This document shows positions 33,117 to 41,686 of a stretch of DNA of 64,000 bases, in pieces. Position 1 is the first letter of the stretch. Each line of letters begins with the position of its first letter. Location: assembly GCA_036374995.1 (NCBI GenBank), contig DASUSS010000013.1, positions 62,001 through 126,000 on the forward strand, in the 5' to 3' direction. The DNA is from SH-MAG3 sp036374995. GTDB lineage: Bacteria > Gemmatimonadota > Gemmatimonadetes > Longimicrobiales > RSA9. The notes under the pieces are model-generated. The model was given only the letters and a program-made list of their open reading frames with translations. It did not search any database and was not told where the DNA came from. The translations under genes were made by a program, and so were the position numbers.

Positions 33117-33179
33117 ATGGCGCTCGCTCCACTCATTCCGACTGGCACCGCTCGTGCGCAGGGCCGGAGCCCATGCTGA
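33117..33179 (+). other. Possible 20-codon leader ORF overlapping the next start
   Basis: ATG 33117 is preceded by AGGAGG (33107-33112, 4-nt spacing) and encodes 20 residues; its TGA (33177-33179) lies just past the ATG of the barrel gene (33173), in another frame. Ribosomes translating it would reach the downstream start. No known leader peptide resemblance. Confidence 0.3.
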
Positions 33180-35299
33180 TTCTCCGACTCGCCGCCGTGC
33201 TCGCGCTCCAGCAGCAGCCGCTGGTGCAGGCGCAGGATTCCGTTTATCAGACTCCGGGACTGGCGGCGCTCGTGGGACGCGCCGCGGCGGCGAATGCGGC
33301 ACCGCCGCCCGGACTCGAGGGCTACCGGGCCCGGATCGAGACGGAGCTGTCGTTCGTGCGGCTCGAGCCGGACGGCCGTGAGACGCTGCTCCAGCTCGAG
33401 CAGCTCGCGAGCGATCTCTTCTGGCGACGTGACGGCGGAATGCTCCAGGAGATGATCGGCTACCGATCGCAGACCCTCGGTGCCACGTTTTCCGGCCTGA
33501 GCTTCTTCGATGTGCCCTGGCTCGTGCCGACGCTGTACGGCGAGCGGCTCGATCTCGTGCGCACGAGCGGGCCCGCGCGCAGCGAGTCCGGTGCGCTGCT
33601 GCACCGGCGCGCGCTGCATCCGTTCTCCGCGCGCCGGGACGAGGTCTACCGCTTCTCCGGTGGCGACACGGTCGACATCATCAACCTGCCGGATCGCCGG
33701 CTGCACATCGTGCGTGTGCGCGTCGAGGCACGCGGCACGCCGGCCCGGCCGACGCTGCTGTTCGAGGGCGATATCGACCTCGATGCGGAGCGCCTGCACA
33801 TCGTGCGCATGCAGGGGCGTCTGATCCCGTCCGGCCGCAGCCGCACGTTCCTCGACGCGATCGCACAGGGCGTGCTGTTCGTCCGCTTCGAGACGGCCGA
33901 GTACGATCAGGCGTACTGGCTCCCCCGCGAGCAGCGCTTCGAGGCCCAGGCCGTCTCCCGGCTCAGCGAGGGCCGCGTCGTCTTCCGCGTCGTATCCCGC
34001 TTCGTCGATGTCTGGCCGAACGATCCCGCGATCGCCCGCGCCCCGGATCCGCGCGAGTACCCCTACGGCCTGATCCGCGGCAGCGAGAACCTCGGCGCGC
34101 TCTCCGGCTTCACCGACTGGCAGATCGAGATCGGCACGCTCAGCGGCGATGCCAATGCGCGCGACTTCGACGCCTACGCGCCGTCGATGATGGTCCCGAC
34201 GGGCGAGCCGCGCCTCACGTTCAGCACGCGGCACTTCTCGCAGCTATTCCGCATCAACCTCGTCGAGCCCGTCTTCACCGGCCTCGGCATGACGTACGAC
34301 TTCGGCAACACCGCGCCCGGCATGGTGCTGCGGGTACACGGTGGCTACGCCTGGCAGGAGGAGGAGGTGCGCGGCGGCGCCGAGCTGCTCCACCGCGGCG
34401 ACCGCTGGGAGCTCGGCGCGCGCGCCGAGCGCCAGCTCGCTCACACGAACGACTTCACGAGCACCACCGAGCTCGAGCCGAACGTGCCGCCCGTGATCGG
34501 CGCCGAACAGTACGATTACGTCGATCGCCGCATCGGCAGCCTCATCGCCCGCACCGCGCCCGGCTGGATCACGCTCCGCTTCGAGGTCGCCCGCGCCGGC
34601 GACCGCAACGTCACCCGCAACGTCGTCCCGCTCGACAACCCGGACTCCATCATCGAGCCCATCAACGCCTCGCGCCTCAACCGCCCCGCCTTCGCGGGCG
34701 ACTTCTGGCTCGCCCGCGCCGCGATTCACCGCAACCCCGCCGCCGGCGGTATCTCGCTCCAGCCGGGCCTCGGCCTGCGCCTCGCCTGGGAGGGCGCAGT
34801 CGGCGACCTCGACTGGCAGCGCGTCGAAGCCGGCGCATCTCTGCGCCGCATGCTCGGCCGCTTCACCATATCCGGCCGCGGCGACGCCGGTATCGCGTTC
34901 TCCGATTCGCTGCCGCCGCAGTCCATGTTCGAGCTCGGGACGCTCGCCGACCTGCCCGGCTTCGAGCACAAGGCCTTCACCGGCGACCGCGCCGCGCTCG
35001 CACGACTCGGCCTCATGTATACGCTCCCCATCTTCAATGCGCCGATCCGCATGGGGTCCCTGTGGCTCCCCGCCCCGGCGCCCGCTCCCTCCGTCGCCAT
35101 CCAGGTCGGCTGGACCGATGCGACCGACCAGACCCGCGCCATCATGCAGCGCTTCGGCTGGGTCACGTCCGACGGCGCCCGCGCGGCACTCGATCTGCGC
35201 ATGCGCTTCTTCGGCGGCAGCGTCAGCATCGGCGCGGCCCGGCCGCTCGACCGCGACGGCGAGTGGCGCTTCGTCTGGAGTCTCGTCGGAGGCATATGA
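33173..35299 (+). CDS. Large outer-membrane protein, second Omp85-like architecture
   Basis: 708 residues from ATG 33173 (GGAG 4 nt upstream); short signal peptide MLILRLAAVLALQQQPLVQA. The N-terminal ~300 residues are a periplasmic beta-rich domain (FDVPWLVPTLYGERLDLV; VYRFSGGDTVDIINLPDRRLHIVRVRVEARG; FEGDIDLDAERLHIVRMQGRLIP), like DUF5686-type regions. The rest is a beta-barrel ending with MFELGTLADLPGFEHKAFTG, which parallels the LGGAGTLRGYEPSTVAG block of the protein at 2541-4817. It probably forms an outer-membrane pore or assembly factor. The next gene overlaps its stop (ATGA). Confidence 0.75.
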   Translation: MLILRLAAVLALQQQPLVQAQDSVYQTPGLAALVGRAAAANAAPPPGLEGYRARIETELSFVRLEPDGRETLLQLEQLASDLFWRRDGGMLQEMIGYRSQTLGATFSGLSFFDVPWLVPTLYGERLDLVRTSGPARSESGALLHRRALHPFSARRDEVYRFSGGDTVDIINLPDRRLHIVRVRVEARGTPARPTLLFEGDIDLDAERLHIVRMQGRLIPSGRSRTFLDAIAQGVLFVRFETAEYDQAYWLPREQRFEAQAVSRLSEGRVVFRVVSRFVDVWPNDPAIARAPDPREYPYGLIRGSENLGALSGFTDWQIEIGTLSGDANARDFDAYAPSMMVPTGEPRLTFSTRHFSQLFRINLVEPVFTGLGMTYDFGNTAPGMVLRVHGGYAWQEEEVRGGAELLHRGDRWELGARAERQLAHTNDFTSTTELEPNVPPVIGAEQYDYVDRRIGSLIARTAPGWITLRFEVARAGDRNVTRNVVPLDNPDSIIEPINASRLNRPAFAGDFWLARAAIHRNPAAGGISLQPGLGLRLAWEGAVGDLDWQRVEAGASLRRMLGRFTISGRGDAGIAFSDSLPPQSMFELGTLADLPGFEHKAFTGDRAALARLGLMYTLPIFNAPIRMGSLWLPAPAPAPSVAIQVGWTDATDQTRAIMQRFGWVTSDGARAALDLRMRFFGGSVSIGAARPLDRDGEWRFVWSLVGGI

Positions 35300-35481
35300 T
35301 CATGAGCACGTCCGCGCTTCGCCGCACCGCACTGCTGCTCCCGCTCTCACTCGCCGCCGCCGGCTGCGAGCTCATCGGCGACATTTTCCAGGCCGGCTTC
35401 GTCGTCGGCATCATCATCGTCGTCCTCGTCATCGCCGCGATCGCCTGGCTCTTCGGCAAGTTCAGACGCAGCCCTCGTTGA
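35296..35481 (+). CDS. Small lipoprotein with C-terminal transmembrane helix
   Basis: 61 residues from ATG 35296, overlapping the barrel-gene stop (ATGA), with GGAGG 4-5 nt upstream; ATG 35302 is an alternative. Lipobox LAAAGC (Cys 24 from 35296), then a strongly hydrophobic helix (FVVGIIIVVLVIAAIAWLFG) and a basic end KFRRSPR. A protein with both a lipobox and an immediately following membrane helix is unusual. The first hydrophobic stretch may instead be a membrane helix. Probably acts with the coupled barrel protein; function unknown. Confidence 0.65.
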   Translation: MIMSTSALRRTALLLPLSLAAAGCELIGDIFQAGFVVGIIIVVLVIAAIAWLFGKFRRSPR

Positions 35482-35607
35482 CGGGTCAGCTGCGGGCGCC
35501 ACGCCCCGCCTGGCGGAGTCGGGAACATCGCTCTACCGGGGCGAATATCACGTCGGCATGTTCGGCGCCGTGCAGCGGCGCGTGGCATTCACCAGACCGG
35601 AATCATC

Positions 35608-36243
35608 ATGAAACGGATCAACGGGGCAATTCTCGCCGGCGTCGCGGCCCTCGCGTTCGGCGCGACGGCGGCGAGTGCCCAGACGATAGGATTCAAGGCG
35701 GGCGCATCGCTCTCGAATCTCAGCATCGACGGCTCGACGGAGGGGCTGGACTACAGGACGGGCTTCGTTGGCGGCGGCTTCATCCGGTTCGGCTTCGGCC
35801 GGCTGGGCATTCAGCCGGAGATCCTGTCGGTGACGAAGGGTGCGGAGCTCGATGACCCGGCGGGCGACGAATCGATCAGCATCGAGTACGTCGCCATCCC
35901 GGTCCTGCTGCATCTGCCGCTCACCTATGGCGCCTCGTTCGCGCCGTACATCATGGGGGGCCCCGAGTTCGCGTTTGACATCGGCTGTGAGCAGGAGGTC
36001 GGTGGTGTCGAGGTGGATTGCGACGACGCGGGCGTGGACGAGTTCCAGCGCAAGAGTCTGGACATCGGGCTGAGTGCGGGCGGCGGTCTGGCGTTTGCAG
36101 TCGGGCCGGGTGCCCTGCTGGTCGAGGGTCGCTACACGTGGGGCCTCACGAACATTCAGGAGGTCGAAACGGAGTCCGAGGTGAAGAACCGCTCCGCCTA
36201 CCTCATGGCGGGGTACTCCATCCCTCTGGGCCGGCGCTACTAG
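35608..36243 (+). CDS. Outer-membrane beta-barrel protein (OMP_b-brl_2/PorT-like)
   Basis: 211 residues; signal peptide MKRINGAILAGVAALAFGATAASA-QT. Strands GFKAGASLSNLSI, FGFGRLGIQPEILSVTKGAEL, SIEYVAIPVLLHLPLTYG, FAPYIMGGPEFAFDIG, GGLAFAVGPGALLVEGRYTWGL and the terminal YLMAGYSIPLGRRY form a small barrel. It is a paralogue of the protein at 24562-25212 (shared IQPE, IEY..PVLL, VEGRYTWGL blocks). Two Cys (GCEQ, VDC) flank an acidic loop. The ribosome site is weak (CCGGAATCATC). A GC-rich hairpin follows the stop. Confidence 0.85.
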   Translation: MKRINGAILAGVAALAFGATAASAQTIGFKAGASLSNLSIDGSTEGLDYRTGFVGGGFIRFGFGRLGIQPEILSVTKGAELDDPAGDESISIEYVAIPVLLHLPLTYGASFAPYIMGGPEFAFDIGCEQEVGGVEVDCDDAGVDEFQRKSLDIGLSAGGGLAFAVGPGALLVEGRYTWGLTNIQEVETESEVKNRSAYLMAGYSIPLGRRY

Positions 36244-36260
36244 CGGATCGCAGCCGGTCC

Positions 36261-36289
36261 GGCCGGGGCGTGAGGACGCCGCCCCGGCC
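36261..36289 (+). terminator. GC-rich hairpin after the barrel gene
   Basis: GGCCGGGGCG (36261-36270) pairs with CGCCCCGGCC (36280-36289), 9-nt loop, 17 nt after the stop. No U-tract, as is common in high-GC genomes. Confidence 0.6.
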
Positions 36290-36355
36290 ACCCGCCGGGG
36301 AACCCACCGCCTCTCTCCTGCGTTTCATACATCGACCGCGACCCCGGAGCGCGCC

Positions 36356-37297
36356 ATGTACATCCGCAAGCCGAGCGACATCCCATCGTCCGAGATCACA
36401 CCCGAATCCGTGTACCTCGACCGCCGTCGCTTCCTGCGGCTCGGTGCGGCGGGCGCCGTCGGTGCCGCGCTCGCGCCGGGCACGCTCGGCGCATGCACTC
36501 CCGCCGATGAGGCCGCCGCGCTCGCTGGCGCTGACGCGCAGGAGGCGCCGACGAAGTACGAGGACATCACGACGTACAACAACTTCTACGAGTACGGCAC
36601 GGACAAGCGCGATCCATCGGAGCACGCGCCGGGACTGCTGCGCACGACACCGTGGAGCGTCGTGGTCGAGGGTCATTGTGCGAAGCCGGCGACATACGCG
36701 CTGGAGGATTTCGTCAGGCCGTCCGCGCTCGAGGATCGGACGTACCGGCTGCGCTGCGTGGAGGCGTGGAGCATGGTGATCCCGTGGCGCGGGTTCCCTC
36801 TGGCCGACGTGATCCGCCGGGCGGAACCGACATCGCGCGCGAAGTATGTCGAGTTCCACACGCTGCTCGATCCGGAGCAGATGCCGTATCAGAAGACGCG
36901 CCTGCTCGACTGGCCATACGTGGAGGGGCTGCGGATGGATGAGGCGATGCATCCGCTGACGCTGCTCGCGACGGGTCTGTACGGCCGCGATCTGCCGGCG
37001 CAGAACGGTGCGCCGCTGCGGCTCGTCGTGCCGTGGAAGTACGGTTTCAAGAGCATCAAGTCGATCGTGCGCGTCCGCTTCGTCGAGCAGCAGCCGGAGT
37101 CGGCGTGGATGAAGTCGAATCCCTCCGAGTACGGCTTCTACTCGAACGTGAACCCGCGCGTGGATCATCCGCGCTGGAGTCAGGCGTCGGAACGGCGCAT
37201 CGGTGAGTTCCGCCGCCGCGAGACGCTGATGTTCAATGGCTATGCCGATCAGGTCGCGAGCCTCTACGCCGGCATGGACCTGAGGCGGCACTTCTGA
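36356..37297 (+). CDS. msrP: Protein-methionine-sulfoxide reductase, molybdopterin catalytic subunit
   Basis: 313 residues from ATG 36356 (GGAG 6 nt upstream). Twin-arginine signal DRRRFLRLGAAGAVGAALAPG (residues 22-42) for folded export with its cofactor. The oxidoreductase molybdopterin domain contains RLRCVEAWSMVIPWRGFPL, in which Cys134 is the expected molybdenum ligand, and VVPWKYGFKSIKSIVRVRF. MsrP repairs oxidised methionine in periplasmic proteins, with electrons from the haem membrane protein MsrQ, encoded immediately downstream. Length and order match E. coli msrPQ (yedYZ). A residue-47 Cys after the Tat segment is not needed for activity. Confidence 0.96.
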   Translation: MYIRKPSDIPSSEITPESVYLDRRRFLRLGAAGAVGAALAPGTLGACTPADEAAALAGADAQEAPTKYEDITTYNNFYEYGTDKRDPSEHAPGLLRTTPWSVVVEGHCAKPATYALEDFVRPSALEDRTYRLRCVEAWSMVIPWRGFPLADVIRRAEPTSRAKYVEFHTLLDPEQMPYQKTRLLDWPYVEGLRMDEAMHPLTLLATGLYGRDLPAQNGAPLRLVVPWKYGFKSIKSIVRVRFVEQQPESAWMKSNPSEYGFYSNVNPRVDHPRWSQASERRIGEFRRRETLMFNGYADQVASLYAGMDLRRHF

Positions 37298-37971
37298 CAG
37301 CCGACGCGCGGCCGCAGGCGCGGGCGGCCGGCCGGCGCACCCGCCGGAGCACGCTCGCCGCGAAGGCGGCGGTCTGGCTGCTCTGCCTCGCGCCGGCCGG
37401 ACTGCTCGTCTGGCGTGCGTTCACCGGCGGGCTCGGCGCGAACCCGATCGAGTTCATCACGCTCCGCACGGGCTTCTGGACGCTGGTGCTGCTCATGGTG
37501 ACCCTCGCCATCACACCGCTTCGCCGTATCACCGGCTGGAACCGCGTCATCCAGTTCCGCCGCCTGGTGGGACTCTTCGCGTTCTTCTACGCGACCCTGC
37601 ACTTCCTCACGTATGTCGTGCTGGACCTGTTCTTCGATTTCGGTGCCGTCGCGGCCGACATCGCGAAGCGGCCGTACATCACGGTCGGCTTCACAGCGTT
37701 CCTGCTGCTGATCCCGCTCGCCGCGACATCGACCCGCGGCTCGATCCGCCGACTCGGCCGCAACTGGATCAGGCTGCACCGGCTCATCTACGTCAGTGCC
37801 GCGCTCGCCGTGCTGCACTTCTACTGGAAGAAGTCGGCGAAGGCGGACGTCTTCGAGCCGCTCCTCTTCATCGGCATTCTCGCCGTCCTCCTCCTGTTCC
37901 GCGTGTGGTACGTGCTCCGCAGGCGGTCGAGTCGCGCCGTTCCCGTCTTCGGCGGTACGCCTGCGCCGTAA
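37294..37971 (+). CDS. msrQ: Haem-binding membrane subunit of the MsrPQ system, probable CTG start
   Basis: Up to 225 residues. The frame matches MsrQ from its first membrane helix (AKAAVWLLCLAPAGLLVWRAFTGGLGANPIEF), including the GGLGANP motif, then RRLVGLFAFFYATLHFLTYVVLD, KRPYITVGF, STRGSIRRLGRNWIRLHRLIYV and HFYW, where His residues in the helices bind haem b. No ATG, GTG or TTG precedes the first helix in this frame. The CTG at 37294 overlaps msrP's stop as CTGA, mirroring the ATGA/GTGA couplings elsewhere in the window. The first conventional start, GTG 37486, would delete helix one and the GLGANP motif. The gene identity is firm; the start is inferred. Confidence 0.88.
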   Translation: MTADARPQARAAGRRTRRSTLAAKAAVWLLCLAPAGLLVWRAFTGGLGANPIEFITLRTGFWTLVLLMVTLAITPLRRITGWNRVIQFRRLVGLFAFFYATLHFLTYVVLDLFFDFGAVAADIAKRPYITVGFTAFLLLIPLAATSTRGSIRRLGRNWIRLHRLIYVSAALAVLHFYWKKSAKADVFEPLLFIGILAVLLLFRVWYVLRRRSSRAVPVFGGTPAP

Positions 37972-38047
37972 CGCGCGACCCGCGAGCTTCGCTGTACCGC
38001 CCGCTGCGACTTGTCGCCGTGCTCGTTCCGGCTACCTTGAGCGCGGA

Positions 38048-40129
38048 ATGAGATTCCCCACTCGCCGCACTCGGGCCGCGCTGGATGCGCTCTGCCGGCG
38101 CATCGTGCCCGCCGCTTACGAGTCCGAGCCGCCGGTCGATGTCTGCGTCCATGTGGAGCAGCGCATCTGCGGGCTGGACGCGGCGATGCGCCGCGACGTG
38201 ATCGGCGCACTTCACTTCTTCGATCACCCGATCACGGGGATGCTGCTCTCCGGCCGGCCGCGCCGGTTCAGCACGCTGCCGCCATCGGAGCAGGATGCGA
38301 TGCTGCGCGAGTGGGAGCGCAGCTCGCTCGGTCTGCGCCGCACGGTCTTCCAGGCGCTTCGTAGGCTCATCCTCTCGACGTATTACGCGATGCCGGAGAG
38401 TCATCCCGGCATCGGCTACCTGCCGCCGCTGTACTCCCGCGAGCCGGCGTTCGCGTGGGAGGGGCCGGCGCCGGACGTGCCCGAGGACGGGCCGGTGCAG
38501 AGCAGCACGGCGGCTCCATCGTCCGGCAGACGTGCGCCGCCGCGCACCCGCGTGAGCCACTCATCGGCCGCACCGCCGTGCGGCATCATTGCCGGTGCGG
38601 AGCTCGCCGGCACCGCGACGTTCGACGCCGACGTCTGCATCGTGGGCAGCGGCGCCGGCGGCGCCGTGATGGCTGCACGCCTCGCCGAGGCCGGCTTCGC
38701 CGTGATCGTCCTCGAGGAGGGCGGGTATTTCGCCGGAGCCGATTTCGATGATGATGAGTCCCGTCTCGCTCCGCTGCTGTACGCGGACGGTGCCGCGCGC
38801 GCGACGGACGATCTGTCGATCGTGCTGCTCCAGGGCCGCTCGGTCGGCGGCGGCACCACCGTCAACTGGATGATGACGCTGCGACCGCAGCCGTGGGTCA
38901 TGCGCGAGTGGGAGCACGAGCACGGCGTCGAGCTGCTGTCGGAGCGCCGGCTCGCGCCCGCACTCGCGGGCGTCGAGCACGCGATCCATGCGCGGCCCGT
39001 ACCCTACTCCGCCCAGAGCCCGATCAACCGTTGTATCCTCGATGGCTGCGCCGCGCTCGGCTGGCGCACGCTCGAGGCACGCATCAACGCACAGGGCTGC
39101 GTGCGCGCCGGCTCGTGCGGCATCGGCTGCCGCTGGGGCGCCAAGCGGAGTGCCGGCGAAGTCTTCATTCCGCGCGCACTCGAGGCGGGCGCGCGCGTGT
39201 TCTGCGACGCCCGTGCGGACCACATCGAGCAGGTCGAGCGCGGCGGCCGCGCTCCCTTGAAACGCGTGCGCGCCACGGTCCTCGATCGCGTATCCCGTGA
39301 GCCCCGCGCCTGCCTCACCATCGAAGCGCCGGTCGTGGTGCTCGCCGGCGGTGCGGTCGGCACGCCCGTCCTGCTCGAGCGCTCCGGCCTCGGCGGCGGC
39401 GGCGTCGGACGATGGCTCCGGCTGCACCCCACGACTGCCGTATTCGGCAGATATTCGACTCCGATGTATCCCGCCGCCGGAATACCGCAGTCGGCCGTGT
39501 GCTCCGAGTTCCTCGAGTCCAACGATGGCTACGGCTTCTGGATCGAGGCGCCATCGCTGCGACCCGGACTCGTCGCCGCAGCGTTGCCGGGATTCGGTGC
39601 GGAGCACCGCACGTACATGCAGGACTTCGGTCATCTCGGACCGCTCATCCTCCTCGTCCGCGACGGTGCAGACCGCGGACGCTCGGCAGGAAACGTACGC
39701 GTCGATCGCAACGGGCGCGTCCGGATTCGCTATCGGCTCGCCAACGCCGATCGCAGCACGCTCGTGCGCGCCGTGCAGGCGGGCGCACGCCTCGCATTGC
39801 GGACCGGAGCGCGCGAGGTGGTGACACTCCATGCGGGCGGCGGGGCAGTCCGCTCGGAGCGCGACGTCGATGCGCTCGCCACGCGCTCCTACGGGCCGAA
39901 CCGCGTCGCCCTGTTCTCCGCTCACGTGAACGGCACGTGCCGCATGGGCGCCGACGCCCGCGAGTCCGGCTGCACGCCGGAGGGCGAGCGCCACGGCGTT
40001 CCCGGCCTCTACGTCGCCGATGGCAGCCTCTTCCCCACCTCACCCGGCGTGAACCCGCAGACGACGATCATGGCGCTCTCCAGCCTCATTGCCGACGGCA
40101 TCGTCGACCGGCACCGGAGCGTCTGCTGA
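38048..40129 (+). CDS. GMC-family FAD-dependent oxidoreductase (long-chain alcohol oxidase-like)
   Basis: 693 residues from ATG 38048. The N-terminal ~190 residues (LDALCRRIVPAAYE; AMRRDVIGALHFFDHPITGMLL; LRRTVFQALRRLILSTYY) resemble the gluconate-dehydrogenase-subunit-3-like helical region fused in long-chain alcohol oxidases. The FAD Rossmann fold is VCIVGSGAGGAVMAARLAEAGF (196-217). A Cys cluster CVRAGSCGIGCRWGAKRS is typical of that subgroup. C-terminal GMC motif: SAHVNGTCRMG (catalytic His) and GVNPQTTIMALS. No signal peptide, so cytoplasmic or peripheral. Probably oxidises an alcohol; the substrate is unknown. It stands alone, about 75 bp after msrQ. Confidence 0.9.
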   Translation: MRFPTRRTRAALDALCRRIVPAAYESEPPVDVCVHVEQRICGLDAAMRRDVIGALHFFDHPITGMLLSGRPRRFSTLPPSEQDAMLREWERSSLGLRRTVFQALRRLILSTYYAMPESHPGIGYLPPLYSREPAFAWEGPAPDVPEDGPVQSSTAAPSSGRRAPPRTRVSHSSAAPPCGIIAGAELAGTATFDADVCIVGSGAGGAVMAARLAEAGFAVIVLEEGGYFAGADFDDDESRLAPLLYADGAARATDDLSIVLLQGRSVGGGTTVNWMMTLRPQPWVMREWEHEHGVELLSERRLAPALAGVEHAIHARPVPYSAQSPINRCILDGCAALGWRTLEARINAQGCVRAGSCGIGCRWGAKRSAGEVFIPRALEAGARVFCDARADHIEQVERGGRAPLKRVRATVLDRVSREPRACLTIEAPVVVLAGGAVGTPVLLERSGLGGGGVGRWLRLHPTTAVFGRYSTPMYPAAGIPQSAVCSEFLESNDGYGFWIEAPSLRPGLVAAALPGFGAEHRTYMQDFGHLGPLILLVRDGADRGRSAGNVRVDRNGRVRIRYRLANADRSTLVRAVQAGARLALRTGAREVVTLHAGGGAVRSERDVDALATRSYGPNRVALFSAHVNGTCRMGADARESGCTPEGERHGVPGLYVADGSLFPTSPGVNPQTTIMALSSLIADGIVDRHRSVC

Positions 40130-40234
40130 CCCGCGCGCCGCGGCCATCCGTCACACCCGCCGCTCGGCGCGTCGGCACCGATGTGCTATATTCGTGCAGG
40201 ACCACGTCTTGACCTGACCCGAGACCCGAAGCCG

Positions 40235-41635
40235 ATGCCGCTGCTCTGGGGATTCGTCGGCGCCGCCCTCGGCGGTGTCGTGATCGGCCTCTGGCTGCGT
40301 GCCCAGCTGGTCGCCGCGCGCGCGCACCTCGCCCACCTGGACGAGATCCAGCAGGAGCTGCACGAGCGGGACGACCGCATTGGCGCCCTGCATCGCGAGC
40401 TGACCCAGGCGCGCATCGAAGCGGGCACGCTCACCGAAAGGCTCGAGCAGGAGCGACGCATTGCCGCCGACAAGCTCGCCCTCGTCGACGAGGCCAGGAC
40501 GAAGCTCGCCGATGCGTTCAACGCGCTCTCCGCGGAGGCGCTGAGCCGCAACAACCAGACGTTCCTGGAGCTGGCGCGGAGTGCGCTGGGGCAGCAGCAC
40601 CAGCTCGCGAAGGGCGAGCTCGAAGCGCGCGCTCGGGAGATCGACACGCTCGTGAAGCCGCTGCGCGAGTCGCTGGACAAGGTGGACAACCGGATCGGCG
40701 CACTGGAGCAGGTGCGGGCGCAGGCCTACGGTACGCTGACGGAGCAGGTCCGGTCGCTGGCGCAGACGCAGCAGGCGCTGCAGCTGGAGACGCAGAACCT
40801 GGTGCGGGCGCTGCGCGCGCCGCAGGTACGCGGCCGGTGGGGCGAGATCCAGCTGAAGCGCGTGGTCGAGATGGCCGGCATGATCGAGTACTGCGACTTC
40901 GTGCAGCAGGAGACGTTCGAGGACGAGGACGGCCGGATGCGGCCGGACATGGTCGTGCGGCTGCCGAACGGCCGGAGCATCGTCGTGGACTCGAAGGCGC
41001 CGCTCCAGGCGTACCTCGAGGCGGTCGAAGCGACGGACGACACCGTGCGTGCGGAGCGGCTGCGGCAGCACGCGCAGCAGATCCGCGGTCACATCCGGAA
41101 ACTCAGCGAGAAGGCGTACTGGGACCGGCTGGAGGCGACACCGGAATTCGTCGTGCTGTTTCTGCCGGGCGAGTCGTTCTACAGCGCGGCGCTGCAACTG
41201 GACCCCGCCCTGATCGAGGGCGGCGTCGAGAAGCAGGTGGTGCTCGCCACGCCGACCACGCTGATCGCGCTGCTGCGGGCGATCTCGTACGGCTGGCGGC
41301 AGGAGACGATCACGCGGGAGGCGCAGCAGATCAGCTCGCTGGGCAAGGAGCTGTACACGCGTGTCCGCGTCATGGCGCACCATTTCTCCGACATGCGACG
41401 CGCACTCGACCGGACGGTCGCGTCGTACAACAAGGCGGTGAGCTCGCTGGAAATGCGGGTGCTGCCCTCGGCACGCAAGTTCAGGGATCTGGGTGCGGTG
41501 ACGACGGACGAGATACCGCAGCTGGAGAGCGTGGAAAAGCAGGCGCGCTCGCTTCAGGCGCCGGAGCTCGCCAGTCTGGTAGAGAAGGAAGAGGAGCCGG
41601 GACCGCCGCCGCGCGCGATCCAGACGGAGCTGTGA
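40235..41635 (+). CDS. rmuC: RmuC family DNA recombination protein
   Basis: 466 residues from ATG 40235; an upstream in-frame ATG (40181) would place the membrane helix internally. N-terminal membrane anchor (LLWGFVGAALGGVVIGLWL), then a long coiled coil (about 30-190), and the RmuC nuclease-like domain: RGRWGEIQLKRVVEMAGMIEYCDF, DMVVRLPNGRSIVVDSKAPLQAY, FVVLFLPGESFYSAAL and VVLATPTTLIALLRAISYGWRQE. The D-x-K of VVDSKAP fits a PD-(D/E)xK-type site. RmuC limits rearrangement at short inverted repeats. TATATT at 40187-40192 is a possible -10. A strong hairpin follows the stop. Confidence 0.95.
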   Translation: MPLLWGFVGAALGGVVIGLWLRAQLVAARAHLAHLDEIQQELHERDDRIGALHRELTQARIEAGTLTERLEQERRIAADKLALVDEARTKLADAFNALSAEALSRNNQTFLELARSALGQQHQLAKGELEARAREIDTLVKPLRESLDKVDNRIGALEQVRAQAYGTLTEQVRSLAQTQQALQLETQNLVRALRAPQVRGRWGEIQLKRVVEMAGMIEYCDFVQQETFEDEDGRMRPDMVVRLPNGRSIVVDSKAPLQAYLEAVEATDDTVRAERLRQHAQQIRGHIRKLSEKAYWDRLEATPEFVVLFLPGESFYSAALQLDPALIEGGVEKQVVLATPTTLIALLRAISYGWRQETITREAQQISSLGKELYTRVRVMAHHFSDMRRALDRTVASYNKAVSSLEMRVLPSARKFRDLGAVTTDEIPQLESVEKQARSLQAPELASLVEKEEEPGPPPRAIQTEL

Positions 41636-41641
41636 CCGGCG

Positions 41642-41680
41642 GTGTGAGTGTGAGCCACGTCGCGTCGCTCACACTCACAC
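41642..41680. terminator. Perfect 14-bp hairpin between convergent genes
   Basis: GTGTGAGTGTGAGC (41642-41655) pairs exactly with GCTCACACTCACAC (41667-41680) around an 11-nt loop. It lies 6 bp from each flanking gene end and so fits a bidirectional terminator for rmuC and the 11-mer-repeat protein. Confidence 0.8.
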
Positions 41681-41686
41681 GGCCGC

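Noticed and set aside
37486..37971. msrQ starting at GTG 37486
   Set aside because: This would remove the first transmembrane helix and the conserved GGLGANP motif that are encoded in frame just upstream.
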